This document shows, one piece after another, positions 51,440 through 60,253 of a DNA stretch of 64,000 nt. The stretch lies in assembly GCF_000317085.1 (NCBI RefSeq), contig NC_019702.1, positions 2,696,394 through 2,760,393 on the forward strand, written 5' to 3'. Below the pieces are notes generated by a model. The model did no database searches. It was not told where the DNA came from and saw only the letters and a program-made list of their open reading frames with translations. A program made the translations under genes and the position numbers. Position 1 is the first letter of the stretch. Every line of letters begins with the position of its first letter. The stretch comes from Synechococcus sp. PCC 7502 (lineage in GTDB: Bacteria > Cyanobacteriota > Cyanobacteriia > Pseudanabaenales > Pseudanabaenaceae).

Positions 51440-53083
51440 ATGTCAAGGTTCATAAATTTGCGATCAAGCATTAAGTATTTTTATGGTGGGCTGATTAGCA
51501 TTTTGTTAGTCGGCTTTTTTTCTGCTCTACTATTTGGCTGTAATAATTCCCAAGTCGCCAATAACCCAACAGGTCGAATTACAATCGGCACCACCAGTAC
51601 TATTCGCACCCTTGATCCTGCCGATGCCTATGATTTACTGTCGGGGAATATTTTATTTAATGTCTGCGATCGCCTTTATACCTATAAACCTGGAACTACG
51701 GATTTAATTCCCGAACTCGCTGCTGATTTTCCTGCAATTAGTGATGATGGCTTAACCTATCGTATTCCCCTTAAGTCTGGGATCAAGTTTCATGATGGGA
51801 CAGATTTTAATGCTTCGGCAATGGCTTTTTCTTTGAATCGCTTTATTAAACTTGGTGGTGCGCCCGCTTTTTTGTTGGCAGATATTGTTAAATCAGTTAC
51901 AGCGATTAATCCCACCGAGCTAGAAATTGCCTTAAAGGAGCGATCGCAATTTTTCCCAAAACTCCTGGCATTTACTGGAGCTGCCGCCATTTCACCTAAA
52001 GCCTATGGGAATAGTTCAGGATTTTTACCTAATCAGGCAATTTGTACAGGCGTATATCAGGTCGCAGAATACATTGAAGGTAATATTTTAAGACTAAATC
52101 CCTTCTCTGACTATTGGGGCGAAAAACCTAAAAATGCTGGCATAGACCTGCAATTCATATCTTCTAATGCCAATTTACTCAACTCTTTTAAGACTGGCGG
52201 TGTGGATGTAGCGTGGCAAACCCTTAGTCCCGCCCAGATTCATAACTTGGAAGTAAATGCCAATAAATACGGATGGAATATTGCCTCTAATCAGGGTTCG
52301 GTAATTTTATATATGGTACTAAATGTTAAGCAGTCCCCCTTAGATCATATTAAAGTCCGCCAAGCGATCGCTGCTGCCATTAACCGCCCCCTATTAGCAG
52401 AACGAGTTTTTCAAAATCAACGTATTCCCCTTTATAGTCTTGTCCCTAAAACTTTGAGTGACTATAAACCCACTTTTCAAAATCTCTACGGTGATGGTAA
52501 CGGCAAATTAGCAAGAAAACTTTTAACCGAAGCAGGATACAGCGACACTAATCCCGCCCAAGTTAGCTTTTGGTATGCTCCGAAATATGCAGGCAATGGC
52601 GATTTAGTTTTAAGTACGCTCAAGGCAGCGATCACCCGTGATGTCGGTAAAATTTTAGAAATTAAATTAGAAAAAGTTGATACTACCACTGCCTATGGAT
52701 ACTTAGATCAGGGCGTATATCCCACATTCTTCTTAGATTGGGTTCCCGATATATTTGATCCAGATAATTTCCTCCAGCCTTTTCTCACCTGCGATCAAGG
52801 TAATCTCCAAAACGGATGTATTAAGGGGCGATCGCAATATCAAGGAGCTTTTTACTACAACCCTGAAATTAATGATCTCATCTCCACGCAACGCATTGAA
52901 TTAAATCCCCAAAAACGTTCCGCTCTACTTATAGAAATTCAAGAAATTCTTGCCCGTGATGTGCCGTTTATCCCCCTGTGGCAAAACAAAGAATATGCCT
53001 TTGGGCGATCGCAAATTAAAGGCTTAAAGGTGGAACCTACCCAACAGCTAAACTATGCCAATATTTATAAGTCCACCAAATAA
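51440..53083 (+). CDS. Family 5 substrate-binding lipoprotein (oligopeptide/dipeptide type)
   Basis: A 547-residue periplasmic binding lipoprotein. The signal peptide ends in FFSALLFGCNNS with the lipobox Cys at residue 34. The mature part has the SBP5 blocks GRITIGTTSTIRTLDPADA, IPLKSGIKFHDGTDFNASA, IKVRQAIAAAINRPLLAERV and FFLDWVPDIFDPDNFLQPF, with LARDVPFIPLWQNKEYAF at the end. I use ATG 51440, not TTG 51437, because GGAG lies at 51431-51434 before it. No permease or ATPase is adjacent; the DppC-type gene at 3419 may be one partner, which is inference. Confidence 0.92.
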   Translation: MSRFINLRSSIKYFYGGLISILLVGFFSALLFGCNNSQVANNPTGRITIGTTSTIRTLDPADAYDLLSGNILFNVCDRLYTYKPGTTDLIPELAADFPAISDDGLTYRIPLKSGIKFHDGTDFNASAMAFSLNRFIKLGGAPAFLLADIVKSVTAINPTELEIALKERSQFFPKLLAFTGAAAISPKAYGNSSGFLPNQAICTGVYQVAEYIEGNILRLNPFSDYWGEKPKNAGIDLQFISSNANLLNSFKTGGVDVAWQTLSPAQIHNLEVNANKYGWNIASNQGSVILYMVLNVKQSPLDHIKVRQAIAAAINRPLLAERVFQNQRIPLYSLVPKTLSDYKPTFQNLYGDGNGKLARKLLTEAGYSDTNPAQVSFWYAPKYAGNGDLVLSTLKAAITRDVGKILEIKLEKVDTTTAYGYLDQGVYPTFFLDWVPDIFDPDNFLQPFLTCDQGNLQNGCIKGRSQYQGAFYYNPEINDLISTQRIELNPQKRSALLIEIQEILARDVPFIPLWQNKEYAFGRSQIKGLKVEPTQQLNYANIYKSTK

Positions 53084-53412
53084 GGTAATTATTGCAGTCT
53101 AGGGTACGACCTTAATATGATAAATATGATACTTTCTAAGATTTGCAAAAGCCTTGCTTGTTAAGCCTTTCATCGAGTCTAAATTACCTAAAGTCAGAAT
53201 CCTTATGCAGTAATGGTTCATCAAGTGGAGGTCGCACCCTCAAGAAAAAACGGATAAAGCAAGATCGCAGGGAAAAGACCCGTTCTGGTTTGATATTTCT
53301 TTCGTGCCGCATAAAGCTAAAAAGCACAATAATTTTTAATTGAACTTTATTGCTAATAAATCAGACTATATATTTACCAAAATATTTGCCAAAGCATATT
53401 TAATCTCAAATT
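53084..53412. other. 329-bp gap with no convincing gene
   Basis: The only frame of any length (53143-53343, 66 codons from TTG) has a Lys/Arg-rich middle (RTLKKKRIKQDRREKTRSG) but no ATG start, no ribosome site and no family I recognise. I list it as empty. The next gene begins at 53413. Confidence 0.45.
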
Positions 53413-54084
53413 ATGGCAGCAATGATTGAAATGCAAGGGATTACTAAGTCCTATCGCCTTGAAACCATGAATGTGCCTGTCCTCAAGCATATTAATCTAT
53501 CAATTAATGAGGGTGAGTTTTTAGCAATCATGGGAGCCTCTGGTTCAGGCAAGTCCACGCTCATGAACATTATTGGATGCCTTGATCGCCCCACCTCTGG
53601 CAAATATTTCCTCGAAGGTAAAAATCTCACTACCCTCAATGACGATCGCCTTGCCTATATTCGGAATCAGAGAATTGGTTTTGTATTTCAACAATTTAAT
53701 CTCTTAGCTCGATCCACAGCCCTACAAAATGTAATGTTGCCGATGATCTATGCTAATGTCCCACCGCAAAAACGCCGAGAACGAGCCATCCAGGCACTAA
53801 CCAGAGTTGGTCTAGCCAGTCGTTTATCTAATCGTCCTAGTCAACTTTCAGGGGGACAACAACAAAGAGTAGCGATCGCCCGTGCCTTAATTAATCGACC
53901 TGCCTTAGTATTAGCAGATGAACCAACTGGGGCATTGGATACCAAAACATCCCAAGAAGTAATGGAACTTTTAACTGAGCTTAATGAACAGGGTATTACT
54001 ATCATCATAGTTACCCATGAACCAGATATTGCGGCGCAAACTAAGCGGATCATTCACATTCAAGATGGGGAAATTATATCCTAG
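53413..54084 (+). CDS. MacB/LolD-type ABC transporter ATPase
   Basis: A 223-residue ATPase of the type VII ABC class that drives periplasmic mechanotransmission or lipoprotein sorting. Walker A FLAIMGASGSGKSTLMNIIG, IGFVFQQFNLLARSTALQNV, signature QLSGGQQQRVAIARAL, Walker B VLADEPTGALDTKTS and the switch IIVTHEPDIA are all present and typical of MacB/DevA. The membrane subunit is not adjacent. Its 3' end overlaps the convergent VanX-type gene by 4 bp. Confidence 0.92.
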   Translation: MAAMIEMQGITKSYRLETMNVPVLKHINLSINEGEFLAIMGASGSGKSTLMNIIGCLDRPTSGKYFLEGKNLTTLNDDRLAYIRNQRIGFVFQQFNLLARSTALQNVMLPMIYANVPPQKRRERAIQALTRVGLASRLSNRPSQLSGGQQQRVAIARALINRPALVLADEPTGALDTKTSQEVMELLTELNEQGITIIIVTHEPDIAAQTKRIIHIQDGEIIS

Positions 54085-54779
54085 GCTCTACCATACCGTG
54101 CCGTCTGAGGTTGAAGGTCTGGATTAGCAGCATTTTCTAGCCAACACCACATTTGATCGCCATAGGAAAAGTGCCACCATTCGTTGGGATGCCGTTGAAA
54201 TCCAGCATACCTCATACAATCCCACAATAACTGTCGATGCTGATTAAATTGTCTATGCTCAGAAGTAGTAGCTAATTTATAGTATTGAGGTTTTGAGCGA
54301 TCGCTAATTTCATCAATTTCTCCCCCCATATCTACGTCTTTGCCATTTTCATCGACTAAAGTTAAATCAACCGCAGCCCCAGTACTGTGAGGAGGTGGAG
54401 TAGTTGGATCAAGGCTAGGCACTGCCCAAAACTGATAAACCTTAGTCATAACTGCTTGGACTTGGATCGGATCGTTTATATCTATATTTAGCTCCTGAAT
54501 CAGTTGCTGTTTTGTATGGTTGACCATAAATTCTTGCACTGCCACAGGACGATAGGCATCAAATATTTTAATCCGCCACGTTGGATGCTGTTTATGTAGA
54601 TTAGTAAGGGCAATTTCCAATCTTTTGACAACTCCTAACCTTAAATAAAAAGGCGATCGCAAACCGTAGGGAGCACCCAATTTTTCGTAGGCATGGGGCT
54701 CCATAAAAAGAAACGTATCAGGGATTTTAATTAACTCTTCTTTGCAGTCGATGATCTCGATCGCACTGTAAAAACTCAT
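54081..54779 (-). CDS. D-alanyl-D-alanine dipeptidase (VanX/DdpX family)
   Basis: A 232-residue zinc dipeptidase of family M15. Zinc ligands lie in PPPHSTGAAVDLTLVDENG (the S/H-x(2)-G-x-A-x-D motif: His and Asp) and HPNEWWHFSYGDQMW (E-x-W-H: catalytic Glu and third His). IKIFDAYRPVAVQEFM carries the conserved Arg of the active site. Many cyanobacteria encode such an enzyme for D-Ala-D-Ala turnover rather than vancomycin resistance, and nothing here points to a resistance cluster. The protein appears cytoplasmic. Confidence 0.92.
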   Translation of the reverse strand: MSFYSAIEIIDCKEELIKIPDTFLFMEPHAYEKLGAPYGLRSPFYLRLGVVKRLEIALTNLHKQHPTWRIKIFDAYRPVAVQEFMVNHTKQQLIQELNIDINDPIQVQAVMTKVYQFWAVPSLDPTTPPPHSTGAAVDLTLVDENGKDVDMGGEIDEISDRSKPQYYKLATTSEHRQFNQHRQLLWDCMRYAGFQRHPNEWWHFSYGDQMWCWLENAANPDLQPQTARYGRA

Positions 54780-54963
54780 TTTGCTGTAAACTATTGGAAC
54801 TTTTTGGGCTGAACCGTATATACAATATTCTACTTAGCTAACTGAGTATAAATAAAAACACCGCCATATATGTAACTTTTATCAAATCATACTTCTATGT
54901 TTATACTTGTTAAGTCCACCAAGTGTAATATAGGCTGTTAAATTCTAATCTTGTACTTGACTT

Positions 54964-57252
54964 ATGAACCAATCCCCAGCAGAAGATAAAAATCCCCTGT
55001 TTGAACTTCTATCCATAGTACGTCGCTACTGGTTTTTAGAAATTAGTATATTCAGTCTAGTATTTGGAGTTTCAGCATTCCTTACCTTTCAAGAAAAACC
55101 AATTTATCAAGCCACAGGATCATTACTCTTCAAATCTCAAAGGCAATCTAATACCCTAACTGGAGTAAATTCCGTAGCTCAAATCTCTGACACGGTGGCA
55201 GGTGACCCTCGTTATACTCAATTGCAGGTGATTCGTTCCACCCCTGTGGTTGCCCAAACAATCAAGGCTTTGGCTCTTCCACTTGATAACGATGTTTTTT
55301 TAAAGCCACTCTCTCTTGATGTTATTAAATACACCGATGTAATTCAAGTTTCCTATCTAAGTTCAAGCCCTCAAGATGCGGCAAAAATAGTCAATGGTCT
55401 AATGAAGAGTTATATTGATAATGATCTACTAACTAATCGAGAGGATACTGCTAGTGCGCGTAAATTTATTGACGAGCAGTTACCTAAACTACAAATTTCC
55501 TTAAGACAAGCAGAAGCAGCTCTGCGTAGATTCAAAGAAGTTAACAAAGCATATCTCCCCGAAGCAGAGGCACAGTCAGCAGTTGCAGCAGTAACGAGCC
55601 TTGATACACAGATTACAGCCAGCAAATCTGATCTTGCCAAAGTTAATAGTGAAATTAATGACATACGCACCCGTCTCGGATTTACAAGTGAGCAAGCTAT
55701 AATTTTAACAAAACTATCTGCGTCTAAACCAGTACAAGAGACCCTTTCCGATCTTCAAAAGATAGATTCCCAACTAGTTACTCTAAGAGCTACCTACACA
55801 GATAACTATCCCACGATTACAGTGCTCATGGAGCAAAGGGCACCTATTCAAAAACTATTACAACAGCGAATAAAAGAAACTTTAGGAACCAATGAGCTTA
55901 TATCTGATCAGGATTTGCAAATAGGCGGTGCCCAATTAGAACTAATTACCCAATTAGTAACAAAAGAAATTGAGCGCGTCGGGCTAGAGAAGCAAATTGC
56001 CACTATTAATGACTCATTTATTGAGTACCAGAAAAGATTAGTAAATATTCCCAAGTTAGAGCAACAACTGCTTGTACTACAGAGAGCGGTTGAGATTAGC
56101 CGCACTGCCTACGAAGGTCTGTTAGTAAAACAACAGGACATTCAACTAACAGAGGAGCAGAATATTGGAAATGCACGTATCCTTTCGCCCGCAGTCCCAT
56201 CAGGTGTGCCAATTTCGCCCAAAATTAGTAACAACTTAACAACTGGTGCAGTCCTAGGTATAGTTGCCGCTATCTCTGTCGCTCTGCTCCTTAATAGTCG
56301 AGATAACTTACTCAGAAGTGGTGAGGATATAAAACGGCTCTTTGGCTATCCATTACTGGGTATACTGCCTAACTTTGCAACTAGAAAACTAGAAAATTTA
56401 CCAGCTTTTGTGCTTAGAAATCCTGAATCTGTGCTTAGTAAGCTCTACCTTAAAATTCGTAAGTCCAAAGCCTATCGTAGTTTTGCATCTAGTTTAGAAA
56501 GTTTTAAGATTTCCATTTTAAATGCGGTGAGCGAACCAGAAAATACTACTGCCTTAACTGTGTTTGTCCGTGATAATCCCCGCGCCCCTGCCAGTGAAGC
56601 ATATCGGATGTTACAAACAAGTTTAAGATTTTTAAATTCTGATCGCCAAATTAAAGCCATTGTTATTACAAGTTCAGTTCCAGGTGAAGGAAAATCTACA
56701 GTATCAGCTAATTTAGCCGTAGCGATCGCCCAGTTAGGGAAAAGGGTTTTATTAGTGGATGTGGATATGCGCCGACCATCTCAGCATAAAATATGGGGAC
56801 TAGGAAATGCCTCTGGCTTGAGTAATATTTTAGTTGGAGAAACTCAACTAGAAACGGTTTTAGAATCAGTAGTTCCTAATTTAGATATTCTTTCAAGTGG
56901 AGTTCTACCTCCAGACCCATTGACTTTAATTGACTCACAGCACATGACTAACTTAATCGGTGATTGGTCTCGCGCATATGACTATGTAATCTTAGATACG
57001 CCACCAGTACTGGCTGTTGCTGATGCCATTGTCTTAGGGCGGATAGCTGATGGAGTATTAATTGTAGCTAGACCTGAGGTACTTGATTCTGGCGCTGCCA
57101 TCAGAACGAGAGCAATTTTAGATCAATCAGAGCTTAATATTTTAGGACTGGTGATCAATGATGTTAATTCTCAAGATTCTGCATATTACTACCAGTATCA
57201 TTACTATAATACCGATAAACTGCTATCAGCTTCATCAGAGATATCAGTGTAG
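54964..57252 (+). CDS. Polysaccharide co-polymerase with BY-type tyrosine kinase (Wzc-like)
   Basis: A 762-residue protein that controls export and chain length of extracellular polysaccharide. It has a Wzz domain with helix 1 (EISIFSLVFGVSAFLTF, ~20-37) and helix 2 (LTTGAVLGIVAAISVALLL, ~421-440), a long periplasmic coiled-coil (~160-400) rich in Gln and Leu, and a cytoplasmic kinase domain: Walker A ITSSVPGEGKSTVSANLAVA (~570), A' KRVLLVDVDMRRPSQH and Walker B YDYVILDTPPV. The C-terminus has a Tyr cluster (AYYYQYHYYNTD) of the type that is autophosphorylated. Two-domain fusion as in Wzc, intact. No adjacent Wza or phosphatase gene is in the window. Confidence 0.93.
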   Translation: MNQSPAEDKNPLFELLSIVRRYWFLEISIFSLVFGVSAFLTFQEKPIYQATGSLLFKSQRQSNTLTGVNSVAQISDTVAGDPRYTQLQVIRSTPVVAQTIKALALPLDNDVFLKPLSLDVIKYTDVIQVSYLSSSPQDAAKIVNGLMKSYIDNDLLTNREDTASARKFIDEQLPKLQISLRQAEAALRRFKEVNKAYLPEAEAQSAVAAVTSLDTQITASKSDLAKVNSEINDIRTRLGFTSEQAIILTKLSASKPVQETLSDLQKIDSQLVTLRATYTDNYPTITVLMEQRAPIQKLLQQRIKETLGTNELISDQDLQIGGAQLELITQLVTKEIERVGLEKQIATINDSFIEYQKRLVNIPKLEQQLLVLQRAVEISRTAYEGLLVKQQDIQLTEEQNIGNARILSPAVPSGVPISPKISNNLTTGAVLGIVAAISVALLLNSRDNLLRSGEDIKRLFGYPLLGILPNFATRKLENLPAFVLRNPESVLSKLYLKIRKSKAYRSFASSLESFKISILNAVSEPENTTALTVFVRDNPRAPASEAYRMLQTSLRFLNSDRQIKAIVITSSVPGEGKSTVSANLAVAIAQLGKRVLLVDVDMRRPSQHKIWGLGNASGLSNILVGETQLETVLESVVPNLDILSSGVLPPDPLTLIDSQHMTNLIGDWSRAYDYVILDTPPVLAVADAIVLGRIADGVLIVARPEVLDSGAAIRTRAILDQSELNILGLVINDVNSQDSAYYYQYHYYNTDKLLSASSEISV

Positions 57253-57298
57253 TTAGTGAACTTATTATTTTGGAGTTATCTAAATCTAAGCTTTGGGG

Positions 57299-59077
57299 TT
57301 AGGAAAGTGCCAACATTTCTAGGCTATATAAATTAGCATATAGCCCCTCGGCACTGATTAATTGCTCATGACTACCAGATTCAACTATTTCTCCTTGTTT
57401 AAGCACTAAAATGCGATCAACATGGCGAATTGTCGATAGACGGTGGGCGATGATAATAGTAGTACGTCCGATCAATAAATTTTGCAGGGACTTTTGGATT
57501 AAGTATTCTGTATTTACATCTAGGCTAGCAGTTGCCTCATCCAGAATTAAAACCCTTGGATCGCGTACTGCTGCTCGGGCAAACGCCAATAGTTGTTTCT
57601 GTCCACCCGACAAATTTGTCCCCCGTTCTCGCACTTGAGATTCATAGCCTTGGGGCAGTGCTTGGATAAACTCATCGACATTCATGACTTTAGCGGCAGC
57701 GATCGTCTCCTCTAAACTGTAATCATCTCCAAGGGTAATATTATCTTTGACATTACCCGAAAACAGAAATACATCCTGTAAAATCACTCCTAAATAACGT
57801 CTTAATTCTAGCTGTGTAATGTCTTTAATATCGATCCCGTCAATTAAAATTCTGCCCTTAACTGGTTCGTAAAGCCTAGATAATAAGCGAATAATCGAAC
57901 TTTTTCCTGCTCCAGTAGGACCAACTAATGCTACTTTTTCGCCAGGAGCGATCGCAAAACTCAAATTCTTTAATACATATTCATCGGGTTTATAGCCAAA
58001 CCAAACATTCTCAAATCGAATCTCACCTTTCCCATCTACTGGTAAAGATTTAGGGTTAACGGGATCACGAATTTCAATGGGTTCATTCATGACTGCGGTT
58101 ATGCGCTCGATCGCCGTGAATCCAGATTGAATTGTCGTAAATTTTTCTGCCAGTTGGCGTAATGGTTCAAACAATCTTTGGGAAAACAACACAAACGCTG
58201 ACAGTTCACCGAAGGTTAATTGTTTTTGAATTACTTGTCCACCGCCCAGCCATAACACTCCAGCGATCGCAATTAAAGAAATCCATTCTAAGGTTGCCGA
58301 TACTGCGGAATCATGGAAGATTGTATTATTGACCTCAGTAACATACTGCTGATTTACGGCATAGTGCTGACTGGAATTAAGCTGCGCTCGTCTAAAAAGT
58401 TGAACAATCCCTACCCCAATTATATTTTCTTGAAGAATTGCATTGAGGTCAGAAAGTTTATCTCTTGCTTTAAAGTTGGCTTTACGATACTCATGCTGAA
58501 AGTAAATAATCAATCCTGTGATTGGGAAAATCATCAGAGTCAGCATTAACCCTAAATCCCAACGCAACCAAAACATAAATATGGCGGTAACACCTAAAGA
58601 GGCAAGATCGCTAAAAATCCCAACTGCCCCAGTAGCAAACACATCACCTAAGGCTTCCACATCACTGGTTAAGCGGGTAATTAATCTGCCCACTGGCGTA
58701 CGATCAAAAAAACTTGTGGACAGCAAAGTAACATGGGCAAACAGATCTTTGCGAATATCCGCAGTAATATTCTGTCCTACTTTCTGCACTAAGTAGCCCT
58801 GCCATGATTGCAACCCTAGACGAACCAGAACTGTAAAACCAACCAATAGACATAACCACCACAAACCAATTAAGTCACCTTTGGCAATCGGTCCATCAAT
58901 GCCCTGCTGTACTAATATCGGTTGTATGGCATTAGCGATCGCTAAAGGTACTAATAGGATTAACGAAATTACTAAATCTTTGGTACTACGTTGAGCATAG
59001 GGTCTAAGCTTGAGTAGTAGCCGCCAATCGCTATTAAATAGTCGGTTAGCAACCATGGGGGTATTTAATTTTAACAA
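57299..59077 (-). CDS. ABC exporter, fused membrane and ATPase domains (MdlB/MsbA-like)
   Basis: A 592-residue half-transporter. Six membrane helices in residues ~35-330 carry the type IV exporter pattern (DLVISLILLVPLAIANAIQP, TSFFDRTPVGRLITRLTSDV, and so on). The ATPase domain has Walker A ALVGPTGAGKSSIIRLLS, the Q-loop GVILQDVFLFSG, the signature NLSGGQKQLLAFARA, Walker B LILDEATASLD and the switch [11 protein letters not shown]. Homologues are annotated as multidrug or lipid exporters; the substrate is not determined here. The frame opens at 59077, with a second Met at 59056 as an alternative. It starts 2 bp after the psbI stop on the same strand. Confidence 0.93.
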   Translation of the reverse strand: MLKLNTPMVANRLFNSDWRLLLKLRPYAQRSTKDLVISLILLVPLAIANAIQPILVQQGIDGPIAKGDLIGLWWLCLLVGFTVLVRLGLQSWQGYLVQKVGQNITADIRKDLFAHVTLLSTSFFDRTPVGRLITRLTSDVEALGDVFATGAVGIFSDLASLGVTAIFMFWLRWDLGLMLTLMIFPITGLIIYFQHEYRKANFKARDKLSDLNAILQENIIGVGIVQLFRRAQLNSSQHYAVNQQYVTEVNNTIFHDSAVSATLEWISLIAIAGVLWLGGGQVIQKQLTFGELSAFVLFSQRLFEPLRQLAEKFTTIQSGFTAIERITAVMNEPIEIRDPVNPKSLPVDGKGEIRFENVWFGYKPDEYVLKNLSFAIAPGEKVALVGPTGAGKSSIIRLLSRLYEPVKGRILIDGIDIKDITQLELRRYLGVILQDVFLFSGNVKDNITLGDDYSLEETIAAAKVMNVDEFIQALPQGYESQVRERGTNLSGGQKQLLAFARAAVRDPRVLILDEATASLDVNTEYLIQKSLQNLLIGRTTIIIAHRLSTIRHVDRILVLKQGEIVESGSHEQLISAEGLYANLYSLEMLALS

Positions 59078-59079
59078 GC

Positions 59080-59196
59080 TTAGTCTAAGTCTCTACCACT
59101 AGGATTACGAGATGGATCACTATTTAAAAATCCAAATATAAATAATCCAACAAAGAAAATTACGGTAATGTAAACAACAATTTTGAGAGTGAGCAT
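59080..59196 (-). CDS. psbI: Photosystem II reaction centre protein I
   Basis: A 38-residue single-helix thylakoid membrane protein. It reads [20 protein letters not shown], then [18 protein letters not shown]. The start, the FIFGFLSxDPxRNP block and the length are those of PsbI, a small subunit close to D1 in the photosystem II core. It is complete, with start at 59196 and stop at 59080. Its stop lies 2 bp before the ABC exporter start, so cotranscription is possible. It is divergent from trpF. Confidence 0.93.
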   Translation of the reverse strand: MLTLKIVVYITVIFFVGLFIFGFLNSDPSRNPSGRDLD

Positions 59197-59303
59197 GAAT
59201 AGTAAGTTCTCCCGCGATAAAAATTAAATTAATAATTAAAACTAATTGTACCTTTGATAGGTAATTAACCGCACTCCGCAAGAATACTTAAAATAGATGA
59301 ATT

Positions 59304-59963
59304 ATGGATGTTAAGATTTGTGGAATTACTATACCTGAACAAGCTGTGGCGATCGCCCATTTAGGAGCAGACTATCTAGGATATATTTGCGTTGAATCCT
59401 CTCCCCGTTTTGTTACCTCCCAGCAGGTTGAAATAATTACTAGTGCTACCCAGAACTACGATATTAATCATGTTGGCGTGTTTCTAGATGCCGAAATTGA
59501 ATATATTTCAACATATAGTGGTAAGTTAAATGCTGTTCAGCTTCACGGACATGAATCCATAGAATTCTGTCAAAAAATCAGGTCAGAATTTGCCGAAATC
59601 AAGCTAATTAAGGCATTTAGGGTAAAAAATTCCCAAAGCATTGATCAAGCTATCTTATATTCTCAGTATGTAGATGTACTATTACTGGATGCCTATGATC
59701 CTAAAATTGCTGGCGGTACGGGAAAAACTATAGATTGGGAAATTTTAAAGAATTTTAGACCTAGTTGCCAATGGTGGCTGGCGGGTGGTTTATCTGAGCA
59801 AAATGTGAAAGTAGCGATCGCTCAACTGCAGCCCGATGGGATTGATGTTTCTAGCGGCGTGGAAAAAGCACCAGGGGATAAGGACATTAACCAAGTTAGA
59901 AATTTATTGGCTTTAGCTAAGTCAGTTATTAATTTTGATAAATCTACAGTAAATTATGAATAG
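59304..59963 (+). CDS. trpF: Phosphoribosylanthranilate isomerase
   Basis: The third step of tryptophan synthesis: a TIM-barrel isomerase acting on phosphoribosylanthranilate. The 219-residue protein begins VKICGITIPEQAVAIAHLGA with the general-base Cys, followed by FVTSQQVEII, VQLHGHES, VDVLLLDAYDPKIAGGTGKT with the general-acid Asp, and LAGGLSEQNV and GIDVSSGVEKAPGDKD for phosphate binding. All functional blocks are present. A likely hairpin terminator lies about 35 bp after the stop. Confidence 0.95.
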   Translation: MDVKICGITIPEQAVAIAHLGADYLGYICVESSPRFVTSQQVEIITSATQNYDINHVGVFLDAEIEYISTYSGKLNAVQLHGHESIEFCQKIRSEFAEIKLIKAFRVKNSQSIDQAILYSQYVDVLLLDAYDPKIAGGTGKTIDWEILKNFRPSCQWWLAGGLSEQNVKVAIAQLQPDGIDVSSGVEKAPGDKDINQVRNLLALAKSVINFDKSTVNYE

Positions 59964-59995
59964 TTGTGCCAGAGCTAAAAATGCAAAAACCAAGA

Positions 59996-60010
59996 CGGGG
60001 CTTCGCCCTG
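59996..60010. terminator. Possible bidirectional hairpin terminator
   Basis: CGGGGC, loop TTC, then GCCCTG form a six-pair stem (one G-T pair) between trpF and the convergent 57-residue gene. CCTTTTC follows on the plus strand and GTTTTTGC on the minus side, which are short T-rich tails. It is a plausible but weak intrinsic terminator for both genes. Confidence 0.4.
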
Positions 60011-60053
60011 CGACCCTTTTCTTGAGATAGATTTGATCGAAAACTCCCTTAAC

Positions 60054-60227
60054 TTAACCTCTCCACAGTAATATCAAGGCATAAATTACCACAGGGATAC
60101 TGATCGCCGTAATTGCCATGGTATTTAGATCGATCTGACTAAAACTCGGCAAATATATAGCTCCTTGCTTAATTAAATAGGCGATCGCCCCACTAATAAC
60201 CAATAATCGAATTACAAATTTCCCCAT
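60054..60227 (-). CDS. Small two-helix membrane protein
   Basis: A 57-residue protein. The first helix is FVIRLLVISGAIAYLI after a short basic start (MGK), then KQGAIYLPSFSQIDLN, and the second is AITAISIPVVIYALILLW. I do not recognise the family. The start at 60227 has a clean ATG, and the gene lies between trpF (convergent) and pbp1 (upstream, same strand, 26 bp away), which makes cotranscription with the latter possible. The first helix contains a HIP1 octamer in its coding sequence. Confidence 0.55.
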   Translation of the reverse strand: MGKFVIRLLVISGAIAYLIKQGAIYLPSFSQIDLNTMAITAISIPVVIYALILLWRG

Positions 60228-60253
60228 ATTTCAGATAAAGTTATTTTTCAGCA

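Noticed and set aside
53143-53343. 66-codon basic frame before the MacB-type gene
   Set aside because: TTG start without ribosome site and no recognisable homology; possible but not supportable.
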